Positions 24,853-28,201 of a DNA stretch of 28,201 nucleotides are shown piece after piece (the first letter of the stretch is position 1; every line of letters starts with the position of its first letter). Below the pieces are notes generated by a model. It was not told where the DNA came from. It worked only from the letters and a program-made list of their open reading frames with translations, and made no database searches. The DNA comes from JBMYZL01 sp049610385. GTDB lineage: Bacteria; Bacteroidota; Bacteroidia; Flavobacteriales_D; Sanyastnellaceae. Position numbers and translations under genes: made by a program. The stretch lies in NCBI GenBank assembly GCA_049610385.1, contig JBMYZL010000027.1, positions 1 to 28,201 on the forward strand, in the 5' to 3' direction.

Positions 24853-26171
24853 GAACCAAAAGCATTGATCCCCGCAAAGTGAATGTCGTGACCTTGGGTT
24901 GCGCGAAGAATGTCTTTGATAGCGAAGTCTTGATGGGCCAGTTGCGGGCGAATGCCTTTGAAGTCGAACACGAAAGCACAAAGGGCGACGCGGGCATCGT
25001 GATCATCAATACGTGTGGATTCATTGAGAGTGCAAAGCAGGAAAGCATTGACACCATCATCCGCTTCAGTGAGGCGAAACAGGAGGGCTTGTGCGACAAA
25101 GTTTACGTGACAGGCTGCCTGTCCGAGCGTTACAAAGAGGATTTGAAAGAAGGCATTCCGGAGGTGGATGCTTGGTTTGGAACACGGGATTTACCTCGGT
25201 TGCTGAAAACCTTGAAAGCCGATTACAAAAAGGAATTGGTCGGCGAACGCTTGCTGTCCACACCTGCGCATTATGCGTATCTGAAGATTGCCGAGGGGTG
25301 CGATCGGCCTTGTGCCTTTTGCGCCATTCCCCTGATGCGTGGAAAGCACCGTTCGACCCCCATGGAGGATTTGGTGACACAAGCGGAATCGCTGGCAAAG
25401 CAGGGTGTTCGAGAACTCATTTTGATCGCGCAAGATTTGACTTACTACGGGTTGGATTTGTACCGCGAGCGGAAGTTGGCGGATTTGCTTCGGCGCCTGA
25501 GCGACGTAGAAGGGATTGACTGGATTCGCTTGCACTATGCGTTTCCCAGTGGATTTCCGATGGATGTGTTGGATGTGATGGCGGAACGTTCAAACGTTTG
25601 TAATTATTTGGACATGCCCCTTCAGCATGCATCAGATGACATTTTGAAATCCATGCGCAGGGGCATCACCCAGGACAAGATGGATCGATTGCTGAATGAC
25701 ATTCGCGATCGTGTGCCTGGCATTGCCTTGCGGACCACGTTGATTGCAGGATTTCCGGGAGAGACGGAGGCTCACCATGAGGATGTCTTGCGCTGGGTCG
25801 AACGCAATCGGTTCGATCGTTTGGGCTGTTTTACTTACTCTCACGAAGAGAACACCCATGCGTATGGGCTGGAGGACAATGTTGCTGAGGAGGAAAAGCG
25901 GCGACGGGTTGAGGCCATCATGGCCATGCAAGAGGGGATTTCCTTGGAATTGAATGAGAAGAAAATAGGCCAAGTTTACCAGACCCTCATTGACCGCGTG
26001 GAGGAGGGTTATTGGATTGGAAGAACAGAGTTCGATTCCCCGGATGTCGACAATGAAGTGCGGCTGGCCATGCGCGATGATCAGCACCTCCGAATCGGTG
26101 ATTTTGTTCAAGTGAAGGTCACGGGTGCAGCTGCATTCGATCTAGACGGTGAATGGATTGCGAATCCATGA
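24849..26171 (+). CDS. rimO: Ribosomal protein S12 methylthiotransferase RimO
   Basis: RimO is a radical-SAM enzyme that adds a methylthio group to a conserved Asp of ribosomal protein uS12. The 440 residues hold an N-terminal UPF0004 domain with cluster Cys18, Cys56 and Cys90. The radical-SAM core has Cys151, Cys155 and Cys158 (CDRPCAFC), followed by a C-terminal TRAM domain (about 375-440). The PLMRGKHRS motif after the cluster separates RimO from MiaB, which has a different sequence there. It overlaps ftsY by four bases at its start and queE by four at its end, so all three are translationally coupled. Confidence 0.96.
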   Translation: MRTKSIDPRKVNVVTLGCAKNVFDSEVLMGQLRANAFEVEHESTKGDAGIVIINTCGFIESAKQESIDTIIRFSEAKQEGLCDKVYVTGCLSERYKEDLKEGIPEVDAWFGTRDLPRLLKTLKADYKKELVGERLLSTPAHYAYLKIAEGCDRPCAFCAIPLMRGKHRSTPMEDLVTQAESLAKQGVRELILIAQDLTYYGLDLYRERKLADLLRRLSDVEGIDWIRLHYAFPSGFPMDVLDVMAERSNVCNYLDMPLQHASDDILKSMRRGITQDKMDRLLNDIRDRVPGIALRTTLIAGFPGETEAHHEDVLRWVERNRFDRLGCFTYSHEENTHAYGLEDNVAEEEKRRRVEAIMAMQEGISLELNEKKIGQVYQTLIDRVEEGYWIGRTEFDSPDVDNEVRLAMRDDQHLRIGDFVQVKVTGAAAFDLDGEWIANP

Positions 26172-26788
26172 GTGAAATGCTGATGAAAGAAACGATGTAC
26201 CCTGTGATGGAGCGATTCCTAACCGTCCAAGGGGAAGGGGTTCACACGGGCCGCACCGCTTGGTTCATTCGATTGGGGGGCTGCGATGTGGGCTGTGCCT
26301 GGTGCGATGTCAAAGAAAGCTGGGATGCTGAAGTGCACCCGAAAGTTTCGACAGGTGAGCTGGTGTCTGAAGCCGTGGCATCTGGGGCGCCGATTTGTGT
26401 TATCACGGGAGGAGAACCCTTGATGCACGATTGCGGGCCGTTGACTGCCGGCTTGCGGGGTGCTGGAATTCGCGTTCACTTGGAAACATCTGGAGCGCAT
26501 CGCATGTCAGGAAAGTGGGACTGGGTCGTGCTTTCACCCAAAAAATTCAAGGCGACGTTGCCCGAGGTTTATCCCCTAGCGGATGAACTGAAAATCGTGG
26601 TGGTCAATCTGCATGATTTGCAATGGGCCGAAGGGCATGCTTCAGAAATCCGATTGGACGCTGTTCGCTTGCTTCAGCCGGAATGGGATCGGCGGGAAAA
26701 GGTGTTGCCACGAATTTTGAAATACATGCAGGAGCATCCCGAATGGCGACTTTCACTGCAAACACATAAATACATCGGATTGCCCTGA
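26168..26788 (+). CDS. queE: 7-carboxy-7-deazaguanine synthase
   Basis: QueE is a radical-SAM enzyme that contracts 6-carboxytetrahydropterin to 7-carboxy-7-deazaguanine on the path to queuosine in tRNA. From the ATG overlapping the rimO stop the protein has 206 residues. It shows the substrate and cluster segment QGEGVHTGRTAWFIRLGG and then Cys39, Cys43 and Cys46 (CDVGCAWCD). GGEPL (about 82-86) and LETSG (about 109-113) are further radical-SAM motifs. The usual Thr after CD is Val here. No queC, queD or queF is in the window, so the rest of the pathway must lie elsewhere. Confidence 0.93.
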   Translation: MSEMLMKETMYPVMERFLTVQGEGVHTGRTAWFIRLGGCDVGCAWCDVKESWDAEVHPKVSTGELVSEAVASGAPICVITGGEPLMHDCGPLTAGLRGAGIRVHLETSGAHRMSGKWDWVVLSPKKFKATLPEVYPLADELKIVVVNLHDLQWAEGHASEIRLDAVRLLQPEWDRREKVLPRILKYMQEHPEWRLSLQTHKYIGLP

Positions 26789-26802
26789 TGTGTGCAAGGG
26801 CC

Positions 26803-27909
26803 TTAGGGGAATTCCACGACCAGGGACTCCGATTGAGGCCGAGATTGACAACACAGAATTTGGTCGCCCAGTAGCGGCTTATCGGTATCTACCTGCCCTG
26901 CAACCAGTCGCGCTTTGCAAGTTCCACAGACACCACCGCGGCATTGGTGTTTGACAGGCACACCTGCTTCGATGGCCGCGGAAAGAATGGACTTGGGTCC
27001 AGCATTCATGTTGACATTCCATTCTTCCCTGCCACGCCGGAATGAAACTTGTGAGCTGGGTGTGGATGGATTCTCCTCGGCCCAGGCCATTGCGGGTGGA
27101 AAATGGAACCTTTCTGCGCGCAACTTGTGCCATGGCAATCCGGCTTCCACCCATCCTTTCCGGACGGACTCCATCACGGGCTGTGGTCCTGAGACAAACC
27201 CCAAAAAATCGGAGGACACTTCACCGGAGTGGGATGACATCATTTGACTCAGCAATTCTCGCGTTTTTTCTGGGGTGATCCGGCCATTGTAACGCAAATC
27301 GTCCATGCTTCCATCCGTGAGAATATGCCGAACTTGCGCCTGTGGATGCGCGGCCAATTCTTCGCAAGAATTGTACAGGGGGATGCTTTTCATGTTCCGG
27401 TTGCCCAAAAACATGGTCACCCGGTTGGGGTGGGCTTGTGCCAATGCATGACGAGCCAAACCCAGCAACGGTGTGACCCCGATGCCCGCCCCGAACAAAA
27501 TCCAATGCCTTGGTTTTTCATCCATCCATGGTTCGTGAAGCCGGGTTTTCGGCGGGCAGACGTCCAAATGCATGCCTGGGCGCAATTCGCGATTGAAAAA
27601 GGCGCTGCCTTTGCCGCCCGGTATTTCTTTGACCACCACCCTTGGATAAGAATCATGGGGGGCGGAAACCAAGGAATAACATCTTTGCAGGACGGGGGTG
27701 GTGGGCAGGTTGAAAGTGACATACCCCCCAGGAACCGATAGCCAGTTGGCACGGTGCTCCTCTCCAGGATCCAAGGACACTTTGACCACATTGGGCCCGA
27801 TTCGAAGGACCTCACGCACCTCGCACCTATGCAATTGATTGACCGCCACTACTTTCCTAAAGCTCAAATGTCTCAATAAAGTTCTTACTCCGCTCACATT
27901 CAGGGGCAA
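26803..27909 (-). CDS. PaaE-like ferredoxin-NAD(P)H reductase with C-terminal 2Fe-2S domain
   Basis: The protein moves electrons from NAD(P)H through FAD to a plant-type 2Fe-2S centre and on to an oxygenase, desaturase or similar partner. Counted from 27909, the FAD-binding motif RCYS is at 76-79. The nucleotide-binding GAGIGVTPLLG is at 140-150. The ferredoxin cluster ligands are Cys323, Cys328, Cys331 and Cys353 or 354 (C-x4-C-x2-C ... C). The order matches phenylacetyl-CoA epoxidase reductase PaaE and related monooxygenase reductases. No oxygenase subunit is nearby, so the partner is unknown and I give no symbol. There is no ATG near the N terminus: the longest frame begins at TTG (27909), and family alignment suggests the real start may be GTG at 27849. 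It is convergent with queE, 14 bp apart. Confidence 0.85.
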   Translation of the reverse strand: MPLNVSGVRTLLRHLSFRKVVAVNQLHRCEVREVLRIGPNVVKVSLDPGEEHRANWLSVPGGYVTFNLPTTPVLQRCYSLVSAPHDSYPRVVVKEIPGGKGSAFFNRELRPGMHLDVCPPKTRLHEPWMDEKPRHWILFGAGIGVTPLLGLARHALAQAHPNRVTMFLGNRNMKSIPLYNSCEELAAHPQAQVRHILTDGSMDDLRYNGRITPEKTRELLSQMMSSHSGEVSSDFLGFVSGPQPVMESVRKGWVEAGLPWHKLRAERFHFPPAMAWAEENPSTPSSQVSFRRGREEWNVNMNAGPKSILSAAIEAGVPVKHQCRGGVCGTCKARLVAGQVDTDKPLLGDQILCCQSRPQSESLVVEFP

Positions 27910-27939
27910 AAAGCCATGTGAAGTCCTCAGAAGAACGTG

Positions 27940-28201
27940 TCAACGGTGATGGAGGTCGTTGAGCAAAGCCGCCAATGTAGATCGATCCACCCGGACATAG
28001 CCTTCCGGAAGGTCGAAATCGATTTGACTGATTTCGCGGCGTGTCAGGGCTACTTGGCGCACTTCTTTCATGCGATATCGAGCGGGTCCATCCGTGATTT
28101 CAATCCCACGGGATGTGTCTTGAGTGGCCCAAGCCGGCCAAAAACAAAGTGGCCCTGGCGAGGTGCATCTTTCCACCAATGCCACCTGGTGCCCCAAAAA
28201 C
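27940..28201 (-). CDS. Unrecognised protein, C-terminal 87 residues only
   Basis: The frame is open from the right edge to a stop at 27940, so the 5' end lies outside the window. The visible part is soluble in character, with a charged stretch (RYRMKEVRQVALTRREISQIDFDLPEGYVRVD) described here by its ends: it starts RYRMKEV and finishes EGYVRVD. It closes DLHHR. This resembles the C terminus of a small periplasmic or structural protein, but I do not recognise a family. It lies 30 bp upstream of the reductase frame on the same strand, so the two may be co-transcribed. Confidence 0.6.
   Translation of the reverse strand, partial: FLGHQVALVERCTSPGPLCFWPAWATQDTSRGIEITDGPARYRMKEVRQVALTRREISQIDFDLPEGYVRVDRSTLAALLNDLHHR

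Overview
The window looks like chromosome of a marine Bacteroidota, most likely from the Flavobacteriales side. Four things support this: a proteorhodopsin with the Met tuning residue typical of flavobacterial pumps; the bL33 / DUF4295 / ftsY / rimO gene order; promoters of the Bacteroidota type (TTTG, spacer, TAnnTTTG); and almost no Shine-Dalgarno sequences. By eye the G+C is near one half, higher than in most cultured marine flavobacteria. I do not assign a genus.

Region 1 (1-12427) is a secreted-protein locus. Three tandem paralogous M12-like zinc metalloproteases lie on the minus strand; the third runs off the left edge. A 1554-residue cysteine-rich secreted protein is transcribed divergently from them. 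All four share a short repeat (GC-x4-AC-N-aromatic ... DDGSC). The three proteins whose ends are visible finish in a dockerin-like DxDGDG segment with a Cys one or two residues from the C terminus. The large protein also holds three copies of a ~176-residue module set between repeat arrays. This is the best candidate here for an undescribed system: cell-surface or secreted proteases made next to a modular scaffold or adhesin that shares their repeats and tail.

Region 2 (12476-15570): a strong terminator is followed by mnmH and selD, which together cover tRNA 2-selenouridine synthesis from selenide. A convergent proteorhodopsin gene follows, with a recognisable promoter and a terminator-like hairpin in its leader.

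Region 3 (15572-23266): maf and guaA diverge from a 55-bp gap. guaA is coupled to a LysM / periplasmic-binding-protein-like gene. That gene overlaps, tail to tail, the last gene of a minus-strand ftsK-lolA-outer-membrane-protein operon.

Region 4 (23336-26788): rpmG and the 51-residue DUF4295 gene, a terminator, then the overlapping operon ftsY-rimO-queE, which covers membrane targeting, ribosomal protein S12 methylthiolation and 7-deazaguanine synthesis.

Region 5 (26803-28201): a minus-strand PaaE-like flavin / 2Fe-2S oxidoreductase and the 3' end of an unrecognised gene that leaves the window. No tRNA, rRNA, insertion sequence or CRISPR array was seen, and no gap between genes exceeds about 180 bp.
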